The notes under the pieces were generated by a model that was not told the origin of the DNA, made no database searches, and was given only the letters and a program-made list of their open reading frames with translations. A stretch of 35,000 bases of DNA from Glandiceps talaboti. Taxonomy: Eukaryota; Hemichordata; Enteropneusta; Spengelidae. The DNA lies in contig NC_135557.1 of assembly GCF_964340395.1 (NCBI RefSeq), positions 23,063,725-23,098,724 of the forward strand, read 5' to 3'. Shown one piece after another: positions 10,945 through 22,059 of this stretch. Made by a program: the position numbers and the translations under genes. Within the stretch, counting starts at the first letter, position 1, and every line of letters starts with the position of its first letter.

Positions 10945-11270
10945 GTAAGTTTCACACTGAGATTTCTATGCTCTTTACCTTCAACAAAGAGAAAGTGAAT
11001 ATATTCAGTGTAGTTTTACAACTAAGTAAGTGATATATCGTAACAGTGTGTGCTGTAATCCTATGCTACTTTCTGTGTACAAGTGTAAATATCAAAAGAA
11101 GTAATTGGCACAATGGTTCAATTGATGACAGAAATACCTTGTGCGCACCCGAGCATTTAGTGGCACAAACAAGTCAATATCTGTATATCAAACACCAGTT
11201 TTAATCCAATCTGTTCATAAATGTAATGTACATTACTATTGAAGCAACCCAAATTAATCCACTCTTACAG

Positions 11271-11534
11271 ATCTATCTGACCCAGAGATTGATGACGTCA
11301 CAAATGGCAAGGTCATCGAAGGTCACAACTATTACGCAAATTGTGTTGCCCAGAGTAATCCAACTGTAGACGTATATTGGTTATCTCCATCTCGAGAGGA
11401 AATTAACAGTCCATCATTGAACATCACAAACTCTGATAGAAGTGATAGTGGTATTTATACATGTTATGCAAATACAACATATTGGACAGATGAACCTGAG
11501 GTCAAGTCGTCTGTGATAACATTAGATGTACAAT
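11271..11534 (+). CDS. Ig exon 13 (beta subtype, copy A1)
   Basis: Acceptor ctcttacag, donor CAATGTAAGT; phase 1-1; 88 codons. No internal ATG in frame; found from splice sites. Core residues are KVIEGHNYYANC, DVYWLSP and DSGIYTCYANTTYWTD, ending LDVQ. Differs from A2 and A3 at a handful of residues (for example EIDD against EIGD, SGIY against SGTY). Confidence 0.93.
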
Positions 11535-11890
11535 GTAAGTTGAAACTGATGTATAATTACATGTATGTTGTGTTGCTTACCTGAATTGTCTGACAATGTG
11601 TACACATTTTTTATTTATTTATCATATCGCGTTAAGACACCATCGCACTATATCACACAAGCTCAATAAATGAACTTCGTTCGCTTTAGTAGGCACCCCG
11701 CCCCTTCTCCTAGACGAACGTTTACAACTGCGACATGATGAACATTGCAGTGGTCACACCACTACCATCGTCAAAATGTAAAAACACAGCAAACACATTG
11801 AAGTACTAACGGAAACCCAACACGTATTTGACATTAACAGTAAATTCTGTTTTCTATTTTGTGTAGATTTCATATTCTCGTCGAAAGTAA

Positions 11891-12310
11891 TACTATGTAA
11901 TGTAATGTAGTGTAATGTAATATTACATGTATATTATGTTATGTTATGTTATGTTATATTGTGTTATGCTAAGTGACGTTACGATACATTATGTTATTAT
12001 ACATTGTGTTGTTGCATCATATTACATTACATTACATTGTGTTTTCATGTCATGTTATGTCATGTCATGCTATTATGTAATGTTATGTTATGTAATGTTG
12101 TGTAAGTTTACATTATATATGTTATGTAATGTATTAGTATGTTATGTTAAGTTTAATACTCATGTTACTGTATGCTGCCATGTATTGTTATGCTGATATG
12201 TGTCTTTGTAATGTGATGTTTAAATTAGTTTGTTTTATTTTGTCATATTAATATGTTATGTTTTTATATGTTACGTTATGTTTTGACATCTTATGTTATG
12301 GTGATGTTAC
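11891..12310. repeat. ATGTT-type degenerate satellite, copy 1
   Basis: Irregular repeats of ATGTT, ATGTA and TGTAATG in the A1-B1 intron. The same kind of tract lies at the equivalent place in unit 2 (14,607-15,010). Confidence 0.85.
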
Positions 12311-12429
12311 ATATTGGTAACTTTTTTGACTGACGAGTTTATCGACATAATCATTATTTATTCATAAAGAATACACCAACTAAATTAAAAACAATAATTG
12401 ACCAAGTTGAAATAACTGTATTTTAACAG

Positions 12430-12693
12430 ATATATCATACCCATATATCTATGACATCAGCAATGGAAAGGTCATCGAAGGTCAGCCGTACTACAGCAAT
12501 TGCTCAAGTGATTCCAACCCAGATGGAGATATTTATTGGCAGTTACCATCTGGATTGAAGTCCTACAGTCAGGAGGTCATTCTTTCAGTCGCTATGAGAA
12601 ATGACAGTGGTGAATATGCATGTACAACTAATAATACATACTGGAATGGAGATCCTGGAATAAAAACGTCGATTTTAAACCTTGATGTTCAAT
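12430..12693 (+). CDS. Ig exon 14 (beta subtype, copy B1)
   Basis: Acceptor ttttaacag, donor CAATGTAAGT; phase 1-1; 88 codons. Core residues are KVIEGQPYYSNCSSD, DIYWQLP and DSGEYACTTNNTYWNG, ending LDVQ. By hand count it differs from exon 16 at four bases, two of them changing residues. Confidence 0.94.
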
Positions 12694-13144
12694 GTAAGTG
12701 TATACCCAGATATTGTAACTTAACAGTAAGAACTGTCACAGTTGTACCTGTTTAAAAGTAATAAATAACATTTTATAAAATCACTATTGTGTTTGTCTCA
12801 TCTATCTCATATCTATATCTATTTCTAGTGTATATATCTCCTATTTTTGATTTGTGATTTACCATACTGTCTTCCTTTGTTATGTATAATAAATATCCTA
12901 CAGGACATTTCAGTATCTTGTCTCCTTGGCTCATTTTATTAACCCCTCTTCACCCGATCAGATTAATATTTAGTGTCTAATTAATTTTCAACCTTTTCCT
13001 TCTTTCTAATACATATCTGTTATAACTATGACAGAACATTCTGTAACAACTATGATTGTATGCATGGCAAGCAAAACAAACAACACATGATTAACATATG
13101 GATTATCGTTTATAATTAGTATAGATCTTTCGATTTTGCTTTGA

Positions 13145-13203
13145 CTGAGTGAGTGAGTGAGTGAGTGGATGGGTGGGTGGGTTATTGAGTAAGTGGGTGA
13201 GTT

Positions 13204-13237
<34 letters not shown>

Positions 13238-13524
13238 CTTTATTCCTCGTCAAGAGAATTTACATCAACACAAAATCAAAACCTACAAGTGAGTGAGTGA
13301 GTGAGTGAGTGAGTGAGTGAGTGAGTGAGTGAGTGAGTGACTAATTTACTGACTTGCCGACTGCCTGACTGATTGACTTGTATTGATTGATTGATTGACT
13401 GACTGACTGACTGACTGACTGACTGACTGACTAACTAACTAACTAACTAACTAACTGATTGACTAACTGACTGACTGATTTACTAACTAATAACTAACTA
13501 ACTAACTAACTAACTGACTAACTG

Positions 13525-13565
<41 letters not shown>

Positions 13566-13570
13566 AACTA
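13145..13570. repeat. Compound microsatellite field (GAGT, TTG, CTGA, AACT), copy 1
   Basis: Successive blocks of GAGT, TTG, GAGT, CTGA and AACT repeats in the B1-A2 intron. Homologous to 15,870-16,580; an inverted relative lies at 17,605-17,860. Confidence 0.9.
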
Positions 13571-13938
13571 ACTGACCGAGTAACTGACGGAGATTAGCTG
13601 ACTGAAAGTTGCACACTGTAATTTCCATACTGTATTCATTTTATTCGAATAAGAGAAAGCACATGTATACAGACAAGTTCTAAAACCAGTAAGCGACTCT
13701 CTGCAACAGTACAGGTTGTAATACTATGCGACCCTTTTGTATACATGTACAAATAAAGAGAGGAAATTGGTTTATTGGTTCAATTGTTGACTGAATTACC
13801 CTGTGTGCACCCGAGCATTCAGTGACACAAGCCCCAACAAGGGATGTATATCATAACTACATCGTTTTAATCTAATGTATTCATACTCTTACACTGCTAT
13901 CTATATCTACAATTGGATCAATACATTTATTCTTACAG

Positions 13939-14202
13939 ATCTATCTGATCCAGAGATTGGTGACGTCACAAATGGCAAGGTCATCGAAGGTCACAACTAT
14001 TACGCAAATTGTGTTGCCCAGAGTAATCCAACTGCAGACGTATATTGGTTATCTCCATCTCGAGAGAAAATTAACAGTCCATCATTGAACATCACCAACT
14101 CTGATAGAAGTGATAGCGGTACTTATACATGTTATGCAAATACAACATATTGGACAGATCAACCTGAGGTCAAGTCTTCTGGGATAACCATAGATGTACA
14201 AT
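13939..14202 (+). CDS. Ig exon 15 (beta subtype, copy A2)
   Basis: Acceptor attcttacag, donor CAATGTAAGT; phase 1-1; 88 codons. Same domain as exons 13 and 17. Private differences include SREKIN (others SREEIN) and ITIDVQ (others ITLDVQ). Confidence 0.94.
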
Positions 14203-14606
14203 GTAAGTTGAAAATGGTGTATACTGCTTCTTTTTTGCTTACCTCAATTGTCTAACAATAATATGTACATATTTTACACCTTTCTTTACTTATTGATCAT
14301 TTCTTGATAAGGCGCCATCGCACAATATCACACAAGCTCGATAAATGAACTTCGTTCGCTTTAGTAGCCAAAAAACGCCTCCCCTTCTCCTAAACGAACG
14401 TTTACAAGTGCAACCTCGACACTTTTATATATGATGCAAACCATGATCACAATTGTAGCGGTCACACAACTACCATCGTGTAAATGTAAAAACATAGTAA
14501 ACACATTGAAGTGCTACCGGAAACTCAACACTGTACATCACATTAACAGTAAATTCCGTTTTTCTGTTTTGTATTTTGTGTAGATTTCATACACTCGTCC
14601 AAAGTG

Positions 14607-15010
14607 ATGCAATGTAATGTAATTTAGTGTAATGTAATAATTCATTATATTATGTTATTTTCAGTTATGGTATGTTAAGTTATGTTACATTATGTCGTCA
14701 CGTCATATTACATTACTTTACATTGTGTTATTATCATGTCATATCATGTAATGTAATATCATGCTTATATGTTATTGTATATAATGTTATTCTATCTAAT
14801 TTTACATTATATTATGTTATGTCACGTGTTTATATATTATAATACGTTACTCATGTTAGTGTATGCTGCCATGTTATGTTATGCTGATATGTTTCTTTAT
14901 ATATATTGTTTTTATGTAATGTAGTGTTATGTTAAAATTATTTTACTTTATTTTGTCATGCTATTATGCTTGGTTATGTTATGTTTTACATGTTATGTTA
15001 TGTTTTGACA
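14607..15010. repeat. ATGTT-type degenerate satellite, copy 2
   Basis: Counterpart of 11,891-12,310 in the second duplicated unit, lying between exons A2 and B2. Confidence 0.85.
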
Positions 15011-15152
15011 TCTTGTATTATGTTGATATTACATATTGGTAATTGTTTTGACTGGGTTTGTCGACATATTCATTATTCATAAAGAACTTAATTCAATACC
15101 AATTAAATTAAAAACAATAATTGACCAAGTTGAAATAATTGTATTTTAACAG

Positions 15153-15416
15153 ATACATCATACCCATATATCTATGACATCAGCAATGGAAAGGTCATCG
15201 AAGGTCAGCCGTACTACAGCAATTGTTCAAGTGATTCCAACCCAGATGGAGATATTTATTGGCAGTTACCATCTGGATTGAAGTCCTACAGTCAGGAGGT
15301 CATTCTTTCAGTCGCTATGAGAAGTGACAGTGGTGAATATGCATGTACAACTAATAATACATACTGGAATGGAGATCCTGGAATAAAAACGTCAATTTTA
15401 AACCTTGATGTTCAAT
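15153..15416 (+). CDS. Ig exon 16 (beta subtype, copy B2)
   Basis: Acceptor ttttaacag, donor CAATGTAAGT; phase 1-1; 88 codons. Near-identical to exon 14; residue changes are I to T two residues into the exon (TSYPY) and N to S in AMRSDSG. The following about 440 bases of intron also match those after exon 14 closely. Confidence 0.94.
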
Positions 15417-15869
15417 GTAAGTGTATACCCAGATATTGTAACTTAACAGTAAGAACTGTCACAGTTGTACCTTTTTAAAAGTAATAAATAACATTTTATA
15501 AAATCACTATTGTGTTTGTCTCATCTATCTCATATCTATATCTATTTCCAGTGAATCTATCTCCTATTTTTGATTCGTGATTTACCATACTGTCTTCCTT
15601 TGTTATTTATAATAAATATCCTACATGACATTTCAGTATCTTATCTCCTTGGCTCATTTTATTAACCCCTTTTTCACCCGATCAGATTAATATTTAGTGT
15701 CTAATTTTCAACTATTTCCTTCTTTCTAATACATACCTGTTATAACATAATATTCTGTAACAATTCTGAATGTATGTATGCGTGGCAAGCAAAGCGAACA
15801 ATCCATGATTAACGTATGTATTATCTTATATAACTAGTATAGTTAAGTCAGATCTTTTGATTTTGCTCT

Positions 15870-16330
15870 GAGTGAGTGAGTGAGTGAGTGAGTGAGTGAG
15901 TGAGCGAGTGAGTGAGTGAGTGAGTGAGTGAGTGAGTGGTTGAGTGAGCTGTTGTTGTTGTTGTTGTTGTTGTTAATGTTGTTTATGTATTCCTCCTTAA
16001 AAAAGAAGGTACATCAACATAAAATCAAAAACTACAAGTGAGTGTGTAACTACCTGCCTTACTGACTGACAGACTTGCATTGACTGACTGACTGACTGAC
16101 TGACTGACTCACTTACTGATTGACTAGCTAACTAACTAATTACCTACCTACCTACCTACCTAACTAACTAACTAACTAAGTAAATAACTAACTAACTAAC
16201 TAACTAACTCAATATATAACCATCCAAATAAATAAATAAATAAATAAATGCATACATGTATAAATAAATAACTGCTAACTGACTAACTAACTGACTGACT
16301 AACTAACTAACTAACTGACTGATTGACTGT

Positions 16331-16408
<78 letters not shown>

Positions 16409-16481
16409 GACTGACTGACTGACTGACTGACTGACTGACTGACTGACTGACTGACTGACTGACTGACTGACTGACTGACTG

Positions 16482-16580
<99 letters not shown>
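15870..16580. repeat. Compound microsatellite field (GAGT, TTG, CTGA, AACT), copy 2
   Basis: Expanded counterpart of 13,145-13,570, with additional ACCT and AAAT tetramers and a long alternation of CTGA and AACT blocks. Its extra length accounts for most of the size difference between units 1 and 2. Confidence 0.9.
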
Positions 16581-16940
16581 GACCGAGTGACTGACAGAGA
16601 TTAGCTGACTGAAAGTTGAACACTGAAATTTCCATACTGTATTCATTTTATTCGAATAAGAGAAAGTGAATATATACAGACAAGTTCTAAAACCAAGTAA
16701 GCTACTCTCTGCAACAGTACAGGTTGTAATACTATGCCACCCTTTTGTATACACGTACAAATAAAGAGAGGAAATTGGTTCATTGGTTCAATTGTTGACA
16801 GAATTACCCTGTGTGCACCCGAGCATTCAGTGACACAAGCCCCTGCAGGGGCTATATATCATAACGTTTTGATCTAATGTATTTATTCTCTTACACTGCT
16901 ATCTATATCTACAATTGGATCAATACATTTATTCTTACAG

Positions 16941-17204
16941 ATCTATCTGATCCAGAGATTGGTGACGTCACAAATGGCAAGGTCATCGAAGGTCACAACT
17001 ATTACGCGAATTGTGTTGCCCAGAGTAATCCAACTGCAGACGTATATTGGTTATCTCCATCTCGAGAGGAAATTAACAGTCCATCATTGAACATCACAAA
17101 CTCTGATAGAAGTGATAGTGGTACTTATACATGTTATGCAAATACAACATATTGGACAGATCAACCTGAGATCAAGTCTTCTGGGATAACATTAGATGTA
17201 CAAT
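16941..17204 (+). CDS. Ig exon 17 (beta subtype, copy A3)
   Basis: Acceptor attcttacag, donor CAATGTAAGT; phase 1-1; 88 codons. About seven base differences from A2 by hand count. It shares some variants with A1 (SREEIN, TLDVQ, downstream intron) and others with A2 (EIGD, TADVYW, DQPE, upstream intron). No B exon follows. Confidence 0.94.
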
Positions 17205-17604
17205 GTAAGTTGAAACTGATGTATAATTATGTTGTGGTGGTTACCTAGATTGTCAAATAAGATTCTGTACACACATGGCATCTCTCTTTACTAGGACATC
17301 CTCTCTAGTTTGATAAGATACACGTTAATAATTACACTTTTATTATGGTAGAATTGGTGTTGATATGTACATGTTTATCCATCTATGCCATTCATACACT
17401 GCATCAAGGAAAGATTCTATATAACAATAAGGCAATTCCATTTGACCATGTTCTGACAACATTATCCACCTCACAGTGTCATCACAAGGTGCTAATCATA
17501 CACACTCACATATCAAGAAGTGTTTGAGTGTGAGAAATATTAAATTCCTTGAAGAATGTTATTAGTTGATTGTCTGATTGCACTGACCGACCGACTGATT
17601 GAAT

Positions 17605-17860
17605 AACGGACCTTCTGACTGACTGACTGGCTGACTGACTGACTGACTGACTGACTGACTGACTAACTGCATGACTGGGATTGAGTGCCTGAGTCTCTGA
17701 CTCACTCTTTGACTCACTCTATGACTCACTCTTGGACTCACTACCTGACTCATTCACTCATTACTGACTGACTGACTGACTGACTGACTGACTGACTCAC
17801 CCACCCACCCACCCATAAAGAAACAACAACAACAACAACAACAACTCACTCACTCACTCA
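17605..17860. repeat. Inverted compound microsatellite (CTGA, ACTC, CCCA, CAA)
   Basis: CTGA and ACTC tetramers, then ACCC repeats, ATAAAGAAACAACAACAA and CACT repeats. The order corresponds to the reverse complement of the GAGT-GGGT-TTG-TTTCTTTAT block at 13,150-13,250. Confidence 0.8.
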
Positions 17861-18045
17861 CATTATTATTCAAACTTTCTGAACAAGAAAAAAACAAATT
17901 AAAACATTAAATGAATATTTTGTGAAGAGACATCCATTGTATAGCCATATCAACACACAAACCAGACTACGGGAAACTGCAATTCCAAGAAACAGATTCT
18001 AAGAACAGAAACAGCAAGTTCTAATTATATCCTGTGTATTTTCAG

Positions 18046-18303
18046 ACCCACCAGAGGGAATGGATAATAATGTGTTCTCTAAGGAGGGTGAGGAGGTACA
18101 GCTTTCATGTGGAGTTGTTTCTAACCCATTGCCATTTGAATACAAATGGACCGAAGGTATGAAACAAATATCTACTGATGAGACGTATACAATACAGGAA
18201 GTGGATAGGTCTGATGCCGGACAGTACACATGTACAGCTACTAATAAATACCATGACAACACAGAAGGGACTGGCCACACAATAACAACCCTTACAGTCC
18301 AAT
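18046..18303 (+). CDS. Ig exon 18
   Basis: Acceptor tattttcag, donor CAATGTAAGT; phase 1-1; 86 codons. Starts (Y)PPEGMD. Core residues are VQLSCG, EYKWTE and DAGQYTCTATNKYHDN, ending LTVQ. The NKYHDNT loop recalls exons 3 and 4 rather than the beta exons, so the beta expansion sits between two older-type domains. Confidence 0.93.
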
Positions 18304-18329
18304 GTAAGTATTTGACCAGCACCGATGAA

Positions 18330-18383
18330 ACAACAACAACAACAACAACAACAACAATAACACTCAGCAACAGCAGCAGCAGC

Positions 18384-18415
<32 letters not shown>

Positions 18416-18416
18416 C
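18330..18416. repeat. (CAA)n / (CAG)n microsatellite
   Basis: CAA triplets interrupted by a few CAG, beginning 27 bases past the exon 18 donor. The rest of the intron to 18,980 shows no recognisable feature. Confidence 0.95.
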
Positions 18417-18980
18417 GTATTTGTGTCACATTTAGAATGTATATCTTAACGTTGCGTTGAATTTTGTATCATCACACCTTGTATTGAATATTTCATAGAT
18501 ACATTTTGAAAGCAACCAAGTCTGTAGGTAATCTGTTATACCTGCCTGCATCCACACTCAAAATAACTCTTCTCTCTATTGCTCGTGTGTGATTTGCTGA
18601 CGGTAATGTTCCGTCTCTCCAAACTGTTAGTTAGCAAATAATTCATGCGAGAATGTCTGTCTTCGTTGAGGATAATCCGGCCTCAAGATGTGATGATATA
18701 AATTTATAAATATTTATAAACCGTCAATAAAAGACCAAAGCGAGTGCCGATTGCTGTAATATTTCTAGTCCACGGAATTGGTATGTTCAAGTGTATGTGT
18801 GCATTATTGACATGGGAAAGCTTAAAGTCATAATGTTGACAGAATACAGCAAGAAAAGATATTACACTTAGCTTTTGTAACGAAATAAAAACTTGAACTT
18901 AATTTTTTCCTGTTCAAATTTAATACTAATATATGTTATTCATAATATTATTTGATTTGATTCTATATTTTTATTATAAG

Positions 18981-19250
18981 ATAATCCGAATGTCACCATC
19001 GAGGTATCAGAGACTATAATTGAAGGTGATGATCTGAACATAAAATGTAAAGCTGTCGATGGAACGCTTTCTCGGTTGGTTCTCTATTTCAAGAACGAAT
19101 TATTAAAGGAGACCACTGGACGAGCGATAGATCACACAGTTAAAGACATAAATCGTTCTGACGACGGTATTTATGAATGTCGTACAATAACAACGTTTTA
19201 TGACGGAAGTGAAGGATTAGCATCGGACATGAAAGACGTTACAGTGCAAT
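18981..19250 (+). CDS. Ig exon 19, lacking the core Trp
   Basis: Acceptor tattataag, donor CAATGTAAGT; phase 1-1; 90 codons. Starts (Y)NPNVTIE. Core residues are LNIKCKAV and DDGIYECRTITTFYDG, ending VTVQ. The C-strand position that is Trp in most domains reads LVLYFK. Otherwise frame, length and borders are normal. Confidence 0.9.
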
Positions 19251-19441
19251 GTAAGTGTTTAAAGATTTAATTATTATGGAAATCACAAATTCAAATTTTA
19301 GTCAATCAACGGAAGTCACACGGACTTGAGAGTTATATGTGATAATGAATGGCATTCCATTTTCTACATTACAGTGATACAATGTTCACAATGACCTACA
19401 TTTGACGTTATGTTTTACACCCGGGTGGTTTCGTTGTTGTT

Positions 19442-19517
19442 TTGTCGTCGTCGTCGTCGTCGTCGTCGTCGTTGTTGTTGTTGCTGTTGTTGTTGTTGTT
19501 GTTGTTGTTGTTGATGC

Positions 19518-19560
<43 letters not shown>

Positions 19561-19565
19561 GATGC

Positions 19566-19604
<39 letters not shown>
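19442..19604. repeat. (GTC)n then (GTT)n microsatellite
   Basis: About 27 bases of GTC triplets followed by about 135 bases of GTT with GCT/GAT interruptions, in the exon 19-20 intron. Confidence 0.95.
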
Positions 19605-19605
<1 letters not shown>

Positions 19606-20122
19606 AGAACACGGTTTCGTTCATATATTTTCTAAACCGGCTGACCGGTCATTCTCGATAAATTTCATCCATTTTCATTCATTCTCACATACATATTTAC
19701 ATAACACTAGTAAGTCTGTACTAATATGCACACTTGAAACTAATTTAAATGCAAACAGTGGCAGAGGGTAACATTCGTGTGTGTTAGTTTCTGTGTATAC
19801 TGTATTTGTAGCTATATATAGGCTTAAATATACACGATTTCTTCATGTTATTTCAAAGAGACAGTTGACTCAACCTACATTAATGTTCTCCTTCACTCCA
19901 TCAGATGATAACATGAAAGCTAACAAATTAATGATGATCTCAGCAGTATGTTATATTATTGACAATTACTACAAGTAAGTGTGATGTCACACATGTTTCG
20001 CGTCGAAAAAATGAAAGCCGTGTGGTATATTTCTTAATATGCAACTGCTTCTGACATTGAATTGCAAGTATATATTTTATATGGAAATTGACGTTATGTT
20101 GATTAATATTCCTTCCCCATAG

Positions 20123-20404
20123 ATGCTTCATCAGTTAAGATTACGTTTACGCCATCGAGTGACATGGTTGAAGGAGACAAAGTAGACATCGGGTGTGATG
20201 CAATGGGTGGTGAACCCAGTCCATACAAACTAACATTGACTTATAACCAGAAGGTTATCTCAGAAGAGAAAGAAACGCCACTACAACACACTATTGATAA
20301 AATAGACCGTTCACAAAGTGGTACCTATACATGCGTAGCAGTGACCCAGTTCTACGATGATAGTGAAATGGAGTCTACAGACAGTGGAGACATCGTTGTA
20401 CAAT
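20123..20404 (+). CDS. Ig exon 20, lacking the core Trp
   Basis: Acceptor ccccatag, donor CAATGTAAGC; phase 1-1; 94 codons. Core residues are VDIGCDAM and QSGTYTCVAVTQFYDDSE, ending IVVQ. The C strand reads KLTLTYN, without Trp, as in exon 19. The shared TxFYD loop marks exons 19 and 20 as sisters. Confidence 0.9.
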
Positions 20405-20448
20405 GTAAGCACATTTAAATTAAATAAATCAATAAATAAATTGGTATG

Positions 20449-20451
<3 letters not shown>

Positions 20452-20511
<60 letters not shown>
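20452..20511. repeat. (GA)n microsatellite
   Basis: Unbroken GA dinucleotides for about 60 bases, starting about 45 bases past the exon 20 donor. Confidence 0.96.
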
Positions 20512-20513
<2 letters not shown>

Positions 20514-20651
20514 CCCACTCCTCAAACACGATATTGTGACAAGACAAACCATATTCCGTTCGCTATTATTTAGTAAAACACACAATGCTTCACGCTGTCA
20601 TGGTATCGCTCTATCGACTGATACATAGGCTTATCGACTATAGTCTAGATT

Positions 20652-20652
20652 G

Positions 20653-20713
<61 letters not shown>

Positions 20714-20716
20714 CGA
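20652..20716. repeat. (GATT)n microsatellite
   Basis: About 16 GATT tetramers with one ATCG interruption near the end, in the exon 20-21 intron. Confidence 0.95.
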
Positions 20717-21288
20717 TTGGATTAATGTCATGTATATGTTATGTTCTGTTTGTGTCGATTTCGTTGTCCCATGTATCAACGATAAAGAAAGTCTCGTATG
20801 TGAACATCTCCTAAATCAATTTTACAGTGTCAGAATTGATAGACACATTTTATTACATATCACAACTTTGTGAATGAACTTTAATTAGCAGGGTGTTTTA
20901 TGTAGTGAACAAATCAAATAAAAGAACTAAAACTCCATAAGTCGATGCGTTGTGATCGGATACATAATACCAAATAAAGAAGGAAAGCGTACTTGTCTAC
21001 TTTATAGCGTTATCAGTATAACGACATACTCTAAGCCCTATCGTATTTTGTAACAATTTATATATTCCGATAGTTTATGTACATATAAACGCAATCGACA
21101 GTGTCAACCCGCTTCCTTTTTGCGATAAATATGACAGTGCAATCCCATTAATTACATCCACAAATGCGATTAGAATATTTATATATGCAACGCATGAGAA
21201 AGTTCACGTCATTGATTTTTGTGAATTTATTATGTATGACTCAGCTTCATGAATATGTTTTATCACAAATACCAGATGACTAACAGTC

Positions 21289-21680
21289 GGGCCTAAACTT
21301 TTTTTTTTCGTTTCCGGTTACCCGACCACACCCACTTTTTCTCGCCGACCCTTAACTCTTTTTTTTACGTATTCGATCAAAAAGTAATAAAAATCGCGGA
21401 AATTGTGAAGCCTCGCAAAGAATAGTAGATGCGGAAACTGACATCAACTTATAAAGACGATATAAAACTGTTCGTCCAATCTGTCATGGCTGTACATCTG
21501 ATGAGATGAAACCAATAACAGAGACCATATATAAAAACCCAGAAAACATAACTTCCTGGACTAGACACTCAGATATGATAAAAAATGTATTTAAAAAATA
21601 AAATAGAAAATTTACCCACCCCATTTATTCTAAAATTGAATACACTCGAAATCACAAAATTGGATTTTTTTCGGTAGGCC
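21289..21680 (-). repeat. Interspersed repeat, copy 2 (inverted)
   Basis: Starts GGGCCTAAACTTTTT and ends GGTAGGCC. Its reverse complement aligns along the repeat at 4,441-4,757. The GTCGGGTAACCGGAA-type end and the GGTGGGTAAATTTT / GGGGTAGGTAGATTTT segment are shared. Longer and apparently less decayed than copy 1. Confidence 0.8.
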
Positions 21681-21747
21681 TCATATGCATTAATCATATT
21701 TATCAAGAAATATAATTGTTAAAACTAAATCTCTGTACATGTGACAG

Positions 21748-22059
21748 ATCCCCCGACAATCACCGATGACTCAAAGACCCAGACTGAATTCATAGTAAAG
21801 AAAGACGAGGAGATTCAGATGAAATGTGGAGCGGATGCTGTTCCCATAGCGACGATCACCTGGTATTACGAGAATAGCATCATATCTGGGAACGAGGCAA
21901 ATCGAAAGATAGAAGAATTGCCACCGGTAGGATCAACAGTGTCCAGTATCCTGAAGGTAGTGGTAGCCGACGACTCCTACTATGGCACGTACACCTGTGT
22001 AGCCGATAATAAATTAGCCCCTACTGACAACCATACTATCGACATAATAAAGTCTGATG
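21748..22059 (+). CDS. Ig exon 21, membrane-proximal domain
   Basis: Acceptor gtgacag, donor GATGGTGAGT; phase 1-1; 104 codons. Starts (Y)PPTITDD. Core residues are IQMKCGADAVPIATITWYYEN and YGTYTCVADN. It lacks the VQY ending and passes through a split Asp codon into the transmembrane exon. Its CxADAxPIAxITWY stretch is closer to the kinase Ig exons at 34.5 and 33.8 kb than to the neighbouring beta exons. Confidence 0.93.

Larger units (their letters stand above)
11030..17260 (+). repeat. Tandem segmental duplication, 2.5 units carrying Ig exons A1-B1-A2-B2-A3
   Basis: Unit 1 runs from about 11,030 to 13,690, unit 2 from about 13,690 to 16,700, and a partial unit 3 from about 16,700 to 17,260. 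Each unit starts with a shared intron block (CACCCGAGCATT at about 11,148, 13,808 and 16,816), then an A-type Ig exon, an ATGTT-rich stretch, a B-type Ig exon and a GAGT/CTGA/AACT microsatellite field. Unit 3 stops after its A exon. Introns and exons match, so this is genomic duplication rather than exon convergence. Confidence 0.93.

Noticed and set aside
11927-12196. 89-codon Cys/Tyr/Met-rich frame
   Set aside because: Product of the ATGTT-type degenerate satellite in the A1-B1 intron.
19402-19771. Poly-Val, poly-Leu and poly-Ser frames
   Set aside because: Direct translations of the GTC/GTT triplet repeat.
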